Shown here in pieces: positions 1 to 6,893 of a DNA stretch of 8,598 nt. Position 1 is the first letter of the stretch, and each line of letters opens with the position of its first letter. Under the pieces are notes generated by a model. That model ran no database searches. It had not been told where the DNA came from and saw only the letters and a program-made list of their open reading frames with translations. Both the position numbers and the translations under genes were made by a program. Source of the DNA: an uncultured Burkholderiales bacterium (GTDB taxonomy: Bacteria; Pseudomonadota; Gammaproteobacteria; Burkholderiales; Burkholderiaceae_C); the NCBI GenBank assembly GCA_937897495.1, contig CALCBL010000374.1:1-8598 (forward strand), written 5' to 3'.

Positions 1-524
1 CGATTTTTGGACAGAAACTCTGGCAATTTTTTACGGCGCTGCTCTAAGGTGTGGCTGCCCTCACCCGTCCAGACAAATGCATCTAAAGCCAACTTGCCAA
101 TTCTTTCTGGGTGGTTTTGTGCAAACAATGCTGCCTTCAAAGCACCCGAAGAAATGCCATACATGTGCAGCTTTTGCGACACGGAGTGCTTCAAGATGTA
201 CTCACTGCCAGCCGCCAAGTCATCAGCGCCATTGGCGATGTCTGAATTGATGGGACGGTGTTTGTCAGAGCGGCCATAGCCCTCGTTGTCCATGGTCCAA
301 GTGTCAAAGCCGCGCTCATTGAACCAATCCATGACAGAAGAATAGGGACGGCCGGGCACAGACAAATCAAAGGTGGGTTGCGAGGCCATGGACGAACCGT
401 GCACAAAGAAAATGGTGCCTGCATAAGGCACTTTGGGGGAAGCTTTTTTCTGCCAAAGAAAAAGATTGATATCACCTTTTTTTGTCCAATGCTCTACACC
501 ACCAGACCAAGTCACGTTGCTCAT
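1..524 (-). CDS. alpha/beta hydrolase, N-terminal part (cut by window edge)
   Basis: The first 174 codons are visible and the 3' end lies beyond position 1. The fold is recognisable: an HGSS oxyanion-hole motif at residues 42-45 after a hydrophobic strand, a DNEGYGRSD segment at 79-87 typical of alpha/beta hydrolases, and a nucleophile elbow GISSG at 123-127 that makes Ser125 the likely nucleophile. The catalytic Asp and His would lie in the missing C-terminal part. The start at 524 is chosen because AGGAG sits 5 bases upstream and the N-terminal residues read sensibly (MSNVTWSGG). There is no signal peptide, so a cytosolic enzyme is likely. The gene follows the phosphatase gene on the same strand after a 181-bp gap, so it may have its own promoter. 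The substrate cannot be told from the sequence; esterase, lipase-like or C-C hydrolase activity are all possible. Confidence 0.85.
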   Translation of the reverse strand, partial: MSNVTWSGGVEHWTKKGDINLFLWQKKASPKVPYAGTIFFVHGSSMASQPTFDLSVPGRPYSSVMDWFNERGFDTWTMDNEGYGRSDKHRPINSDIANGADDLAAGSEYILKHSVSQKLHMYGISSGALKAALFAQNHPERIGKLALDAFVWTGEGSHTLEQRRKKLPEFLSKN

Positions 525-529
525 GAAAA

Positions 530-534
530 CTCCT
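530..534 (-). promoter_or_regulatory. ribosome binding site of the alpha/beta hydrolase gene
   Basis: The minus strand reads AGGAG, then 5 bases (TTTTC), then ATG at 524. This is one of only two strong Shine-Dalgarno sequences in the window and it fixes the hydrolase start. Confidence 0.7.
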
Positions 535-687
535 GTTGCTAAATCATCATTTAAGTTGCCGATAGCATAACGGGGGTCTTCGGGTTTAACAGCCTCCAAA
601 ACCCCAAGAGAGGGCTAAGCCACCGTCTTGTCGTGCCAGAAAGTGCAAAACGGCGTGAAAAAATTTCCAAGCCCACGTTGGGTTGTG

Positions 688-703
688 AAATTCAATTGAA
701 TTT
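688..703. repeat. perfect 16-bp AT-rich palindrome beside the phosphatase stop codon
   Basis: AAATTCAATTGAATTT is a perfect loop-free palindrome ending 2 bp before the phosphatase stop codon (706-708), in the 181-bp gap 525-705. Being AT-rich and without a loop, it looks more like a protein-binding dyad than an RNA terminator. A weak CCCA/TGGG hairpin followed on the minus strand by a T-run lies just beyond it (about 661-683). Nothing else recognisable is seen in the gap, and no convincing promoter for the hydrolase was found. Confidence 0.5.
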
Positions 704-705
704 GT

Positions 706-1371
706 TCAGCTTGAAATCAAAGATGCGAGCTCAGAAGGCGATTGAATTTGGGCATGTGCTTGCCACTTTTCAACATCACCCTGAGCCCCTAAATAGCCAT
801 AGGTAGCCGCCACCGTTTTCATATGGGCAGCATGACCCGCCAAGATGTCGCGCTCATCATCGCCCACATAAATGCATGCACTGGGGTCTAAGCCCAACCG
901 CCTTGCCGCTTCCAGCAAGGGTTCTGGATGAGGCTTGGCGTGTGGTGTGGTGTCGCCACAAATGAGGACGGCCGAAGATTTAAACAGCGGCATGGCCTGC
1001 GTAAGCGGTTCTGCAAATCGTTTGGACTTGTTGGTGACAACACCCCATGGTAATTTGGCGGCGACCAGTGCAGCAATCATTTGCGCTACGCCTTCAAATG
1101 CAAAGGTTCTTTCGGTCATGCAAGATTCGTAATTGCGAAAGAACTCTTCTTTCATGGCGTCATAGTCGGGATGCTCGGGTGTGAAACCAAACGCCAAGGC
1201 AATCATGCCGCGGGCACCTGCGCCGGCCATGGGCCTGTAATGCAGCAGCGGTAAGGAAGGCATGCCGCGGTCCACCCGCATCTTATCGACGGCCGCCCCT
1301 AAGTCTGGCGCACTGTCAATGAGCGTGCCGTCAAGGTCAAACAAGACGGCCTGAATGTTTTCAAACTTCAT
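706..1371 (-). CDS. mupP: HAD-IA phosphatase, Gph (phosphoglycolate phosphatase) family; probable MurNAc-6-phosphate phosphatase MupP
   Basis: This 221-residue cytosolic HAD phosphatase has all four motifs: DLDGT at 12-16 (Asp12 nucleophile, Asp14 acid/base), Thr113 in GVVTNK, Lys146 in AKPHPEP, and GDDERD at 170-175 for Mg2+. Automatic annotation would call it phosphoglycolate phosphatase (gph). Several features instead recall Pseudomonas MupP, which dephosphorylates N-acetylmuramic acid 6-phosphate in cell-wall recycling: the WGVVTNK...RFAEP block (109-122), GDDxRDI rather than the GDSRNDI of E. coli Gph, the YGY segment after it, a length near 223 rather than 252, and the position directly after ubiG in a gyrA-serC-pheA neighbourhood, as I recall in P. 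putida. The start at 1371 has AAGG 9 bases upstream and lies 19 bp after the ubiG stop, so the two genes are probably cotranscribed. The HAD phosphatase call is near certain; the substrate is inferred. Confidence 0.9.
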   Translation of the reverse strand: MKFENIQAVLFDLDGTLIDSAPDLGAAVDKMRVDRGMPSLPLLHYRPMAGAGARGMIALAFGFTPEHPDYDAMKEEFFRNYESCMTERTFAFEGVAQMIAALVAAKLPWGVVTNKSKRFAEPLTQAMPLFKSSAVLICGDTTPHAKPHPEPLLEAARRLGLDPSACIYVGDDERDILAGHAAHMKTVAATYGYLGAQGDVEKWQAHAQIQSPSELASLISS

Positions 1372-1390
1372 AAGGGGTGACCTTGCGGTT

Positions 1391-2131
1391 TCAGTTGGCC
1401 AATGGCTTTTGGGTGGCCATCAAATAATTGACGTCGGTGTCGGCGTTCATTGCATAAACGCGGGTGAAAGGGTTGTAAGTCATGCCCTTCATCTGGTTTA
1501 ACTCAAGACCTCCAGCACGCACCCAATCAGCCAATTCACTGGGCTTGATCAAACGCGCATATTCGTGAGTGCCTTTGGGCAACAAATTAAGCACGTACTC
1601 AGCGCCAACAATCGCAAACAAGAATGATTTTGGACTGCGATTCAGGGTTGAAAAGAACACCCAACCACCTGGCTTCACCAATTGCGAGCAAGCCTTGACC
1701 ACAGCGGCGGGGTCGGGCACATGCTCCAACATTTCCATGCAAGTGACCACATCAAATTGCCCCGCTTGTTGTGCTGCCAAGTTTTCTGCGCTGATTTCTT
1801 GGTACTGCACACCTTGCGTACCCGCTTCAATGGCATGCAACTGCGCCACCTTCAGTGACTTCACAGCCAGGTCAATGCCTAAGACTTGTGCGCCTTGTCT
1901 GGCCATGGCATCGGACAAGATGCCGCCACCGCAACCGATGTCAACCACTTTCTTCCCTGACAGTTGCACCAGCGTTTGAATCCAATTCAATCGCAAAGGA
2001 TTGATTTGGTGCAGGGGCCTGAATTCACTTTCGGTGTCCCACCAACGGTGCGCCAAGTCAGAAAATTTGGCCAATTCGGCAGGATCCACATTGGCGGAAG
2101 AAAATTGGGAAGGGGTAGTTTGTGAGGTCAT
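1391..2131 (-). CDS. ubiG: UbiG, bifunctional ubiquinone biosynthesis O-methyltransferase
   Basis: UbiG catalyses both SAM-dependent O-methylations in ubiquinone synthesis (2-polyprenyl-6-hydroxyphenol and 3-demethylubiquinol) and acts at the inner membrane. Visible motifs, numbered from the ATG at 2131, are the conserved N-terminal block [10 protein letters not shown]...HRWWD with INPLRL, SAM motif [10 protein letters not shown] (62-70), Asp87 at the end of strand 2, and [10 protein letters not shown] (132-141). The length of 246 residues is close to the 240 of E. coli. The start is uncertain: ATG at 2131 (MTSQTTP) or 2140 (MPSMTSQ, 249 residues). Neither has a Shine-Dalgarno sequence. A longer reading from TTG at 2188 is rejected because it would run coding sequence through the ompA terminator hairpin. 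The gene is followed after 19 bp by the HAD phosphatase gene. It must be expressed either by read-through of the ompA terminator or from a promoter in the 81-bp gap. Confidence 0.95.
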   Translation of the reverse strand: MTSQTTPSQFSSANVDPAELAKFSDLAHRWWDTESEFRPLHQINPLRLNWIQTLVQLSGKKVVDIGCGGGILSDAMARQGAQVLGIDLAVKSLKVAQLHAIEAGTQGVQYQEISAENLAAQQAGQFDVVTCMEMLEHVPDPAAVVKACSQLVKPGGWVFFSTLNRSPKSFLFAIVGAEYVLNLLPKGTHEYARLIKPSELADWVRAGGLELNQMKGMTYNPFTRVYAMNADTDVNYLMATQKPLAN

Positions 2132-2153
2132 AGATGGCATTGTGTCTGAAAGT

Positions 2154-2180
2154 AAAAAAGCCTCCCGAAGGAGGCTTTTT
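2154..2180 (-). terminator. rho-independent terminator of ompA with UUCG tetraloop
   Basis: The minus strand reads AAAAAGCCTCC, loop TTCG, then GGAGGCTTTTTT. This is a perfect 11-bp stem closed by a C(UUCG)G tetraloop, with a six-T tail. It lies 41 bp past the ompA stop. Because the stem is flanked by A and T runs it would also work on the plus strand, but no plus-strand gene ends there. The ubiG ATG begins only 13-22 bp beyond it. Confidence 0.9.
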
Positions 2181-2191
2181 AGAATCAACCA

Positions 2192-2213
2192 AAGCTTGAT
2201 TTAATTCAAGCTT
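2192..2213 (-). repeat. perfect hairpin just after the ompA stop codon
   Basis: The arms AAGCTTGA (2192-2199) and TCAAGCTT (2206-2213) are exact inverted repeats around a 6-base AT-rich loop. The hairpin begins 8 bp after the ompA stop and precedes the main terminator. It lacks a T-run, so a role in protecting the ompA mRNA 3' end or as a protein-binding dyad is more likely than termination. Function is inferred. Confidence 0.6.
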
Positions 2214-2221
2214 GCTGTTGA

Positions 2222-2899
2222 TCAGTTGGGGCGTGTACCCACAACTTCGATTTCCACGCGGCGGTTCTTAGAACGGCCAGCATCTGTTTTGTTGTCAGCA
2301 ACGGGTTGTTTTTCGCCCTTGCCTTCAGTGTAAACGCGGTTTTTCTCAATGCCCTTGGTGATCAAGTAGGCTTTGACAGCGTCGGCACGCTTCACAGACA
2401 ACTTTTGGTTGTAAGCATCAGAACCAGCAGAGTCAGTGTGACCCACAGCAATGATCACTTCCAAGTTGATGGCTTTCACCTTGCCAGCCAAGTCGTCCAA
2501 TTTGGCTTTGCCGTCAGCTTTCAACACTGATTTGTTAAAGTCAAAGAACGTGTCGGCAGCGTAAGTAACCTTAGTAGCAGCAGCGGGTGCAGGTGCAGGC
2601 GCAGCAGGTGCAGCAGGTGCAGCTGCTCTGGGTGCTGGTGCAGCAGCTGGTGCTGGTGCTGGTGCTGGTGCAGGTGCTGGTGCAGGAGCGGCAGCTCTAG
2701 GAGCAACAATGGCGCCATCGCAGCCAGCAGCAGCTGTTGCGGGTGTCCAAGTGGCATCGCGCCAGCACAGTTCGTTGGAGCCATTTTTCCAGGCGTGTTC
2801 GCCTGTGCCATTGCGCCAGTTGTCTACGGATTGCGCGCTTGCTGCAGTTGCCAAGGCAGCTGAAGCCAACACCATTGCCAATTTGTTGAATTTTTTCAT
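2222..2899 (-). CDS. ompA: OmpA-family peptidoglycan-binding protein without a beta-barrel
   Basis: From the ATG at 2899 the product is 225 residues. Residues 1-22 are a clear Sec signal peptide (KKFNK, hydrophobic core, ASA cleavage before Gln23) with no lipobox, so the protein is periplasmic or outer-membrane associated. Residues 23-65 form a small Trp-rich module with two cysteines (Cys45, Cys60). Residues 66-108 are an Ala-Pro linker. Residues about 110-225 are an OmpA C-terminal domain; Asp156 in GHTDSAGSDAYN and Arg171 in SVKRAD match the E. coli OmpA Asp271/Arg286 pair that binds diaminopimelate in peptidoglycan. The eight-stranded barrel of E. coli OmpA is absent. An upstream in-frame start at 3067 is rejected because it buries the signal peptide, whereas AGGAG sits 4 bases before 2899. 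The gene has its own terminator and is divergent from gyrA. It is probably an abundant envelope protein linking the outer membrane to the wall. Confidence 0.92.
   Translation of the reverse strand: MKKFNKLAMVLASAALATAASAQSVDNWRNGTGEHAWKNGSNELCWRDATWTPATAAAGCDGAIVAPRAAAPAPAPAPAPAPAPAAAPAPRAAAPAAPAAPAPAPAAATKVTYAADTFFDFNKSVLKADGKAKLDDLAGKVKAINLEVIIAVGHTDSAGSDAYNQKLSVKRADAVKAYLITKGIEKNRVYTEGKGEKQPVADNKTDAGRSKNRRVEIEVVGTRPN
2649..2684. repeat. GGTGCW hexanucleotide repeat encoding the Ala-Pro linker of OmpA
   Basis: Six consecutive plus-strand units GGTGCT or GGTGCA form the core of a longer low-complexity tract (about 2576-2704) that encodes the Ala-Pro linker. Each unit gives one Ala-Pro pair, so gain or loss of units keeps the reading frame and only changes linker length. 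Confidence 0.8.
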
Positions 2900-2903
2900 G
2901 GTT

Positions 2904-2908
2904 CTCCT
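2904..2908 (-). promoter_or_regulatory. ribosome binding site of ompA
   Basis: The minus strand reads GAGGAG, then AACC, then ATG at 2899. This strong site decides the ompA start and suits a highly expressed gene. Confidence 0.8.
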
Positions 2909-2923
2909 CATGGGGATAAATAC

Positions 2924-2938
2924 CGCAGACATCCTGCG
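2924..2938 (-). promoter_or_regulatory. small hairpin in the ompA 5' leader
   Basis: CGCAG (2924-2928) and CTGCG (2934-2938) are inverted repeats around a 5-base loop, between the proposed promoter and the ribosome binding site. If transcription starts near 2937 the stem would lie at the very 5' end of the mRNA, as in the E. coli ompA leader, where a 5' stem-loop stabilises the transcript. The stem is short, so this is tentative. Confidence 0.35.
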
Positions 2939-2942
2939 AAAA

Positions 2943-2971
2943 AAGATACGATTTGAATGACCATCACCCAA
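2943..2971 (-). promoter_or_regulatory. possible sigma-70 promoter of ompA
   Basis: On the minus strand TTGGGT (2971-2966) is followed after exactly 17 bases by TATCTT (2948-2943). That is 3/6 and 4/6 to consensus, with transcription starting about 2935-2937 and a leader of about 37 bases. It is the best-spaced pair found in the divergent region, but it is weak by consensus. Confidence 0.35.
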
Positions 2972-2980
2972 AACGTTGAA

Positions 2981-3003
2981 ATCATTGTGCCATAGACAAT
3001 GGT
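2981..3003. promoter_or_regulatory. inverted repeat in the ompA-gyrA divergent region, possible operator
   Basis: CATTGT (2983-2988) and ACAATG (2996-3001) form a 6-bp dyad with a 7-bp spacer; one more A-T pair at 2981/3003 extends it past a G-T mismatch. It lies just upstream of the proposed ompA -35 and far upstream of gyrA. The rest of the 227-bp region (2900-3126) has no gene and no further clear element except those listed. Confidence 0.3.
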
Positions 3004-3088
3004 GAATTCCCCAATTTGGTGAAATCAGCGTGATCAGGGTCAATTCAAAGCCGATCATGTGTTGCAAATCAACGACACTCTTTGGACC

Positions 3089-3094
3089 TAAAAT
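3089..3094 (+). promoter_or_regulatory. possible -10 element of the gyrA operon promoter
   Basis: TAAAAT matches the -10 consensus at 5 of 6 positions and would start transcription near 3101, giving a leader of about 26 bases. No convincing -35 lies 16-18 bases upstream; TTGCAA at 3062-3067 is 21 bases away, which is too far. The call therefore rests on the -10 alone. Confidence 0.3.
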
Positions 3095-3126
3095 GACAGT
3101 CTTTCACCCAGTGCGCCTGACCCCTC

Positions 3127-5784
3127 ATGACCCAGTTTGCCAAAGAAACCCTTCCTATTAGTCTAGAAGAGGAAATGCGCCGCAGCTACCTCGACTACGC
3201 CATGAGCGTGATTGTGGGACGCGCCCTGCCCGATGCCCGAGACGGCCTCAAACCGGTCCATCGTCGCGTTTTGTTCGCCATGCACGAGTTGAACAACGAC
3301 TGGAACCGCGCCTATAAAAAATCTGCGCGTATTGTGGGTGACGTGATTGGCAAGTACCACCCCCACGGCGACCAATCTGTCTATGACACCATCGTTCGCA
3401 TGGCGCAAGATTTTTCGATGCGTCACATGCTGGTGGACGGTCAGGGCAACTTTGGATCGGTCGACGGCGACAACGCAGCGGCCATGCGATACACCGAAAT
3501 TCGTTTGGCCAAAATTGCCCACGAAATGTTGGCCGACATCGACAAAGAAACAGTCGACTTTGGCCCCAACTACGATGGCTCTGAAAAAGAGCCTTTGGTG
3601 CTTCCAAGCCGCATTCCCAACCTTTTAGTGAACGGTTCTGGCGGTATTGCGGTCGGCATGGCGACCAACATTCCACCTCATAACTTGAACGAGGTGGTTG
3701 ACGCTTGCTTGCATATGTTGCGCAACCCAGGTGCCACCATCGACGAGTTGATGGAAATCATTCCTGCACCCGACTTTCCGACTGCCGGCATTATTTATGG
3801 CATCAATGGCGTGAAAGATGGCTACCGCACAGGCCGCGGCCGTGTGATCATGCGCGCCAAGTGCCACTTTGAAGACATTGACAAAGGCCAGCGCCAATGC
3901 ATCGTGGTGGACGAGTTGCCCTACCAAGTGAACAAAAAGACCTTGCAAGAGCGCATGGCCGAGTTGGTGCACGAGAAAAAAATCGAAGGCATCAGTCACA
4001 TTCAAGACGAATCTGACAAATCTGGCATGCGCTTGGTCATTGAACTCAAGCGCGGTGAAGTGCCTGAAGTGGTGCTCAACAACCTGTACAAACAGACCCA
4101 GTTGCAAGACACCTTCGGCATCAACATGGTGGCCCTCATTGACGGCCAACCCAAGTTGTGCAACCTGAAAGACCTGATCAGCGTGTTCTTGCAACACCGC
4201 CGAGAAGTGGTCACTCGCCGCACCGTTTTCACCTTGCGCAAAGCGCGCGAACGTGGCCACGTGTTGGAAGGCTTGGCCGTGGCCATGGCCAACATCGACG
4301 AGTTCATTGCCATCATCCGCAATGCGCCTACCCCGCCAGTAGCCAAGGCCGAATTAATGACCCGCAGCTGGGACTCCAAATTGGTTCGCGAAATGCTGAC
4401 ACGCACACGCGCCGATGGTGGCGCTGTGAATGGTGACGACTATCGCCCCGATGGCCTGGAAAAAGAATTTGGCATGGGCAACGACGGCTTGTACCGCTTA
4501 AGCGACACCCAAGCGCAAGAGATTTTGCAAATGCGTTTGCAACGCTTGACCGGACTCGAGCAAGACAAGATTGTGGTCGAGTACAAAGAAGTCATGTCTG
4601 AAATTGAAGACTTGCTTGACATCTTGGCCAAGCCAGAGCGCGTGTCCACCATCATTGGCACCGAACTGGGCGAATTGCGCCAAGAATTTGGCCAAACCAA
4701 ATTGGGTGCACGCCGCAGCTTCATTGAAAACAATGCGCAAGATTTGGCCACCGAAGACTTGATCACGCCCACTGACATGGTGGTCACGCTGTCGCACAGC
4801 GGCTACATCAAGAGCCAACCTTTGTCTGAATACCGCGCCCAAAAACGCGGCGGTCGCGGCAAACAAGCCACCGCCACCAAAGAAGACGATTGGATCGACC
4901 AGCTTTTCATTGCCAACACGCACGACTATATTTTGTGCTTCTCCAACCGCGGCCGTTTGTACTGGCTCAAAGTGTGGGAAGTGCCTGCTGGCTCACGCGG
5001 CTCACGCGGCAGACCCATTGTCAACATGTTCCCCTTGCAAGAAGGCGAAAAGATCAATGTGGTCTTGCCTTTGACAGGCGACATGCGCAGCTTCCCTGCC
5101 GACCATTACGTGTTCATGGGCACCTCCATGGGCACCGTGAAGAAAACATCGCTGGATGAATTCAGCAACCCCCGCAAAGCCGGCATCATTGCGGTCGACT
5201 TGGATGAAGGCGACTTCTTGATTGGTGCTGCTCTCACCGATGGCAAACACGACGTGATGCTTTTCAGCGATGGCGGCAAAGCCGTTCGATTTGACGAAAA
5301 TGATGTGCGCCCCATGGGCCGCAATGCACGCGGCGTGCGCGGCATGATGCTGGACGAAACGCAAAGCGTGATCGCCATGTTAGTAGCCGAAGACGAGCAA
5401 CAAAGTGTTTTGACAGCCACAACCAACGGCTACGGCAAGCGCACCTCCATCACGGAATACACGCGCCATGGCCGTGGCACCAAAGGCATGATTGCCATCC
5501 AGCAATCTGAGCGCAATGGCAAAGTGGTGGCCGCCACTTTGGTGCGCGCCGAAGACGAGATCATGTTGATCACCGACACCGGTGTGTTGGTTCGCACGCG
5601 TGTTTCTGAAATCCGTGAACTGGGCCGCGCCACTCAAGGTGTGACCTTGATCGGCTTGGACGATGGCGCCAAATTGTCTGGCTTGCAACGCATCGTAGAG
5701 AACGACGCCATCGTGCAAGATGAATCGGACGAGAACCTTGCCGATGATGAAGGCGGCGCAGCGGAAAGCGGCTCGACTGAATGA
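3127..5784 (+). CDS. gyrA: DNA gyrase subunit A
   Basis: GyrA is the DNA breakage-reunion subunit of the A2B2 gyrase that introduces negative supercoils. The protein has 885 residues (E. coli 875). The N-terminal catalytic domain is numbered exactly as in E. coli through the active site: Tyr122 in [11 protein letters not shown] is the DNA-linking tyrosine. The quinolone region [10 protein letters not shown] (78-87) keeps Asp87 but has Gln83 where E. coli has Ser83. The C-terminal beta-pinwheel carries a GyrA box QKRGGRG at 572-578, which identifies gyrase rather than topoisomerase IV, and the chain ends in an acidic tail. The start at 3127 ([16 protein letters not shown]) fits the family, but no Shine-Dalgarno sequence precedes it. 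The stop overlaps the serC start as ATGA. gyrA is first in an operon with serC, pheA and tyrA and divergent from ompA. Confidence 0.99.
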   Translation: MTQFAKETLPISLEEEMRRSYLDYAMSVIVGRALPDARDGLKPVHRRVLFAMHELNNDWNRAYKKSARIVGDVIGKYHPHGDQSVYDTIVRMAQDFSMRHMLVDGQGNFGSVDGDNAAAMRYTEIRLAKIAHEMLADIDKETVDFGPNYDGSEKEPLVLPSRIPNLLVNGSGGIAVGMATNIPPHNLNEVVDACLHMLRNPGATIDELMEIIPAPDFPTAGIIYGINGVKDGYRTGRGRVIMRAKCHFEDIDKGQRQCIVVDELPYQVNKKTLQERMAELVHEKKIEGISHIQDESDKSGMRLVIELKRGEVPEVVLNNLYKQTQLQDTFGINMVALIDGQPKLCNLKDLISVFLQHRREVVTRRTVFTLRKARERGHVLEGLAVAMANIDEFIAIIRNAPTPPVAKAELMTRSWDSKLVREMLTRTRADGGAVNGDDYRPDGLEKEFGMGNDGLYRLSDTQAQEILQMRLQRLTGLEQDKIVVEYKEVMSEIEDLLDILAKPERVSTIIGTELGELRQEFGQTKLGARRSFIENNAQDLATEDLITPTDMVVTLSHSGYIKSQPLSEYRAQKRGGRGKQATATKEDDWIDQLFIANTHDYILCFSNRGRLYWLKVWEVPAGSRGSRGRPIVNMFPLQEGEKINVVLPLTGDMRSFPADHYVFMGTSMGTVKKTSLDEFSNPRKAGIIAVDLDEGDFLIGAALTDGKHDVMLFSDGGKAVRFDENDVRPMGRNARGVRGMMLDETQSVIAMLVAEDEQQSVLTATTNGYGKRTSITEYTRHGRGTKGMIAIQQSERNGKVVAATLVRAEDEIMLITDTGVLVRTRVSEIRELGRATQGVTLIGLDDGAKLSGLQRIVENDAIVQDESDENLADDEGGAAESGSTE

Positions 5785-6887
5785 CCAGACCCTACAACTT
5801 TTCTGCCGGCCCTGCCGCCATTCCCGATGCAGTCCTGATTCAAGCTGCCAGCGAAATGCTGGACTGGCATGGCAGCGGCATGGGCGTGATGGAAATGAGC
5901 CATCGCGGCAAAGAGTTCATGTCCATTTACGAAGAAGCAGAAGCCGACCTTCGTGAGTTGCTGGCCATTCCTGCCAACTTCAAAATCTTGTTCATGCAAG
6001 GTGGCGGCATTGCCGAAAATGCCATCGTGCCATTGAATCTTTCGCAAGAAGGCGTGGTCGATTTTGTAGTCACTGGCAGCTGGAGCCAAAAATCCTACAA
6101 AGAAGCCGCGCAATTTTGCAAACCCCATTTGGCGGCCAGTGCTCAAGCCTCCAACTTTTCCAACATTCCGTCACCAGCGCAGTGGCAGTTGAGCTCTGAC
6201 GCTAGCTATGTGCATGTTTGCACCAACGAAACCATTGATGGCGTGGAGTATCACAACTTGCCCGATCTCAAGGCGCTTGGAAGCTCGGCGCCTTTGGTCA
6301 TTGATTTTTCTTCGCACGTTGCATCGCGCAGTTTCGATTGGTCCAAGATTGGCGTGGCCTTTGGTGGCGCACAAAAGAACCTAGGTCCTGCGGGCCTTAC
6401 CTTGGTGGTGGTCAGAGAAGATTTGCTTGGCAAAGCCATGAAGCATTGCCCAAGTGCCTTCAATTACAAAATGGTGGCCGACAACGGCTCCATGTACAAC
6501 ACGCCCCCTACCTACTCCATTTACATGGCGGGCTTGGTTTTCAAATGGCTTAAAGCACAATCAGAAAATGGCGCTACAGGCGTGGCCGCCATGGAACTGC
6601 GAAACATAGCCAAAGCGAAGTTGTTGTACGACTACTTAGACCAATCTCAGCTTTATGAAAATCGAGTTGAAAAATCTTTTCGCTCGCGAATGAACGTTCC
6701 TTTTTACCTGAGAGATGAATCGCGAAATGATGCATTCTTGGCTGGCGCCAAGGCGCGAGGTTTGTTGCAACTCAAAGGTCACAAATCTGTTGGCGGCATG
6801 CGCGCCAGCATTTACAACGCCATTCCCCTAGAAGGGGTTATGGCTCTGGTGTCTTACCTCAAAGACTTTGAAGCCACTCAGGCTTAA
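5781..6887 (+). CDS. serC: phosphoserine aminotransferase
   Basis: SerC is a cytosolic PLP enzyme that transaminates 3-phosphohydroxypyruvate with glutamate to phosphoserine (serine synthesis), and also 3-hydroxy-2-oxo-4-phosphonooxybutanoate in PLP synthesis. The 368-residue protein (E. coli 362) opens with the family signature [11 protein letters not shown], contains [10 protein letters not shown] at 37-46, and has the PLP lysine Lys199 in [12 protein letters not shown]. It ends with the conserved [14 protein letters not shown] block. The start codon shares ATGA with the gyrA stop and lacks a good Shine-Dalgarno sequence, so translation probably depends on ribosomes finishing gyrA. pheA follows after 6 bp. 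No truncation or oddity is seen. Confidence 0.98.
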   Translation: MTRPYNFSAGPAAIPDAVLIQAASEMLDWHGSGMGVMEMSHRGKEFMSIYEEAEADLRELLAIPANFKILFMQGGGIAENAIVPLNLSQEGVVDFVVTGSWSQKSYKEAAQFCKPHLAASAQASNFSNIPSPAQWQLSSDASYVHVCTNETIDGVEYHNLPDLKALGSSAPLVIDFSSHVASRSFDWSKIGVAFGGAQKNLGPAGLTLVVVREDLLGKAMKHCPSAFNYKMVADNGSMYNTPPTYSIYMAGLVFKWLKAQSENGATGVAAMELRNIAKAKLLYDYLDQSQLYENRVEKSFRSRMNVPFYLRDESRNDAFLAGAKARGLLQLKGHKSVGGMRASIYNAIPLEGVMALVSYLKDFEATQA

Positions 6888-6893
6888 ACACAT

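Noticed and set aside
661..683. Possible terminator after the phosphatase gene: CCCA/TGGG hairpin then a T-run on the minus strand
   Set aside because: The stem has only 4 pairs and the T-run is 8 bases away, which is too weak to call.
1569..1979. 136-codon plus-strand open frame opposite ubiG
   Set aside because: It is a Cys/Thr/Ser-rich shadow of the ubiG coding frame with no ribosome site.
2132..2188. Longer ubiG reading from TTG at 2188 (adds [19 protein letters not shown])
   Set aside because: The extension would be encoded by the terminator hairpin at 2154-2180 and has no family counterpart; the ATGs at 2131 and 2140 match the E. coli UbiG length.
2181..2209. Promoter for ubiG on the minus strand: TTGAAT, 17 bases, GATTCT
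   Set aside because: The -10 matches only 3 of 6 and transcription would begin inside the terminator stem; kept only as a possibility in the hairpin finding.
2521..2811. Minus-strand open frame rich in Leu, His and Gln
   Set aside because: It is an out-of-frame reading of the OmpA Ala-Pro repeat.
2900..3067. N-terminal extension of OmpA by 56 residues to 3067
   Set aside because: It would bury a textbook signal peptide in the interior, while AGGAG precedes the ATG at 2899.
3625..4260. Long 211-codon open frame antisense to gyrA, and similar ones at 3163-3522, 4498-4923 and 5002-5364
   Set aside because: They are mirror frames of a strongly conserved coding sequence, with no family motifs and no start signals.
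5634..6146. 170-codon antisense open frame across the gyrA-serC junction, and 171-codon frame at 7425-7940 antisense to pheA
   Set aside because: Both lie wholly opposite confident genes, and their residue patterns are those expected from reversed codon bias.
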